DNA of 6,082 nt, taken from Halococcaceae archaeon (lineage in GTDB: Archaea > Halobacteriota > Halobacteria > Halobacteriales > Halalkalicoccaceae). Of the stretch, positions 5,860 to 6,082 are shown one piece after another. The notes under the pieces are model-generated. The model saw only the letters and a list, made by a program, of their open reading frames with translations. It was not told where the DNA came from and ran no database searches. The translations under genes and the position numbers were made by a program. Every line of letters begins with the position of its first letter. Position 1 is the first letter of the stretch. The DNA is taken from assembly GCA_007129135.1 (NCBI GenBank), contig SKWB01000212.1, positions 1 to 6,082 on the forward strand, in the 5' to 3' direction.

Positions 5860-6082
5860 ATGTGGAAGAAGCTCCTCGCCGGGCTGTTGCTGATACCCCT
5901 ACTCGACGCGCTGTTTCTCGTCTTCGTCGCCGGACAGCTCGGCTGGCAGCTCACCGTCCTCCTGGTGGTGCTCACGGCGCTGCTCGGCGTCGTCTTCATC
6001 CGGGCGGAGGGCAGACACACGATCCGCCGGTTCGAACGCTCGGTCGCGGAGGGCGACATCCCGACGAACGAGCTGCTCGACG
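5860..6082 (+). CDS. fxsA: FxsA-family membrane protein (3' end outside window)
   Basis: The first 74 residues are visible. MWKKLLAGLLLIPLLDALFL opens a first membrane segment (about 5-25). A short loop GQLGWQ follows, then a second hydrophobic segment (about 31-47), then a basic-amphipathic stretch FIRAEGRHTIRRFERSVAEG and DIPTNELLD. This order, with the early LLDALFL segment and the G.IPTNELLDG-type region before further membrane helices, is the FxsA pattern (small inner-membrane proteins of about 120-190 residues). In Escherichia coli, overproduced FxsA sequesters the F-exclusion protein PifA of phage T7; the normal cellular role is unclear, especially in archaea. The start is the ATG at 5860, with a T-rich element at the leaderless distance. 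It is transcribed away from the DUF255 gene. Confidence 0.8.
   Translation, partial: MWKKLLAGLLLIPLLDALFLVFVAGQLGWQLTVLLVVLTALLGVVFIRAEGRHTIRRFERSVAEGDIPTNELLD

Noticed and set aside
4401..6059. Minus-strand Arg/Ser-rich open frame overlapping the DUF255 and fxsA-like genes
   Set aside because: Its composition (Arg, Ser and Thr strings) is unlike an acidic haloarchaeal protein, and it crosses a divergent promoter.

Overview
The window looks like chromosomal DNA from a halophilic archaeon (class Halobacteria). The proteins are strongly acidic (rich in Asp and Glu, poor in Lys). Codons in positions 1498-6082 end almost always in G or C. The gene set is also typically haloarchaeal: an NAD kinase, an MptA-type GTP cyclohydrolase, a TrmB-family regulator, a DUF255 thioredoxin-domain protein and an FxsA-like membrane protein. 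The genus cannot be read from this.

Left part (1 to about 1450): accessory and decayed DNA. Positions 1 to about 556 have lower GC and carry the tail of an unrecognised protein. Its reading frame runs straight on past a TGA at 182-184. At about 557 the composition switches back to GC-rich. Directly beyond that point, on the minus strand, lies what looks like the first ~40 residues of a nitroreductase-family protein, cut off at the boundary. This suggests an insertion or deletion scar. A gene-poor stretch follows (683-1134). After it comes a minus-strand remnant resembling the C-terminal winged-helix domain of a haloarchaeal Orc1/Cdc6 initiator (1135-1356), abutting a GCTCGC-rich low-complexity tract. 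No intact mobile element, integrase, tRNA or CRISPR array was seen.

Right part (1498-6082): ordinary, tightly packed chromosomal genes. nadK (NADP synthesis) and mptA (first step of pterin synthesis) lie in tandem on the plus strand, 47 bases apart, and may be cotranscribed. mptA converges on a minus-strand TrmB-family regulator with one base between the two stop codons. Upstream of the regulator, on the same strand, is the DUF255 protein. The regulator has its own TATA-like element, which fits a leaderless transcript starting at the ATG at 4125. The DUF255 gene diverges from a partial fxsA-like gene across an 81-base promoter region.

I found no clear undescribed multi-gene system. The most informative parts are the gene scars in the first 1.4 kb, the dyad sequences in front of nadK and the TrmB gene, and the CAEC-type active site of the DUF255 protein.
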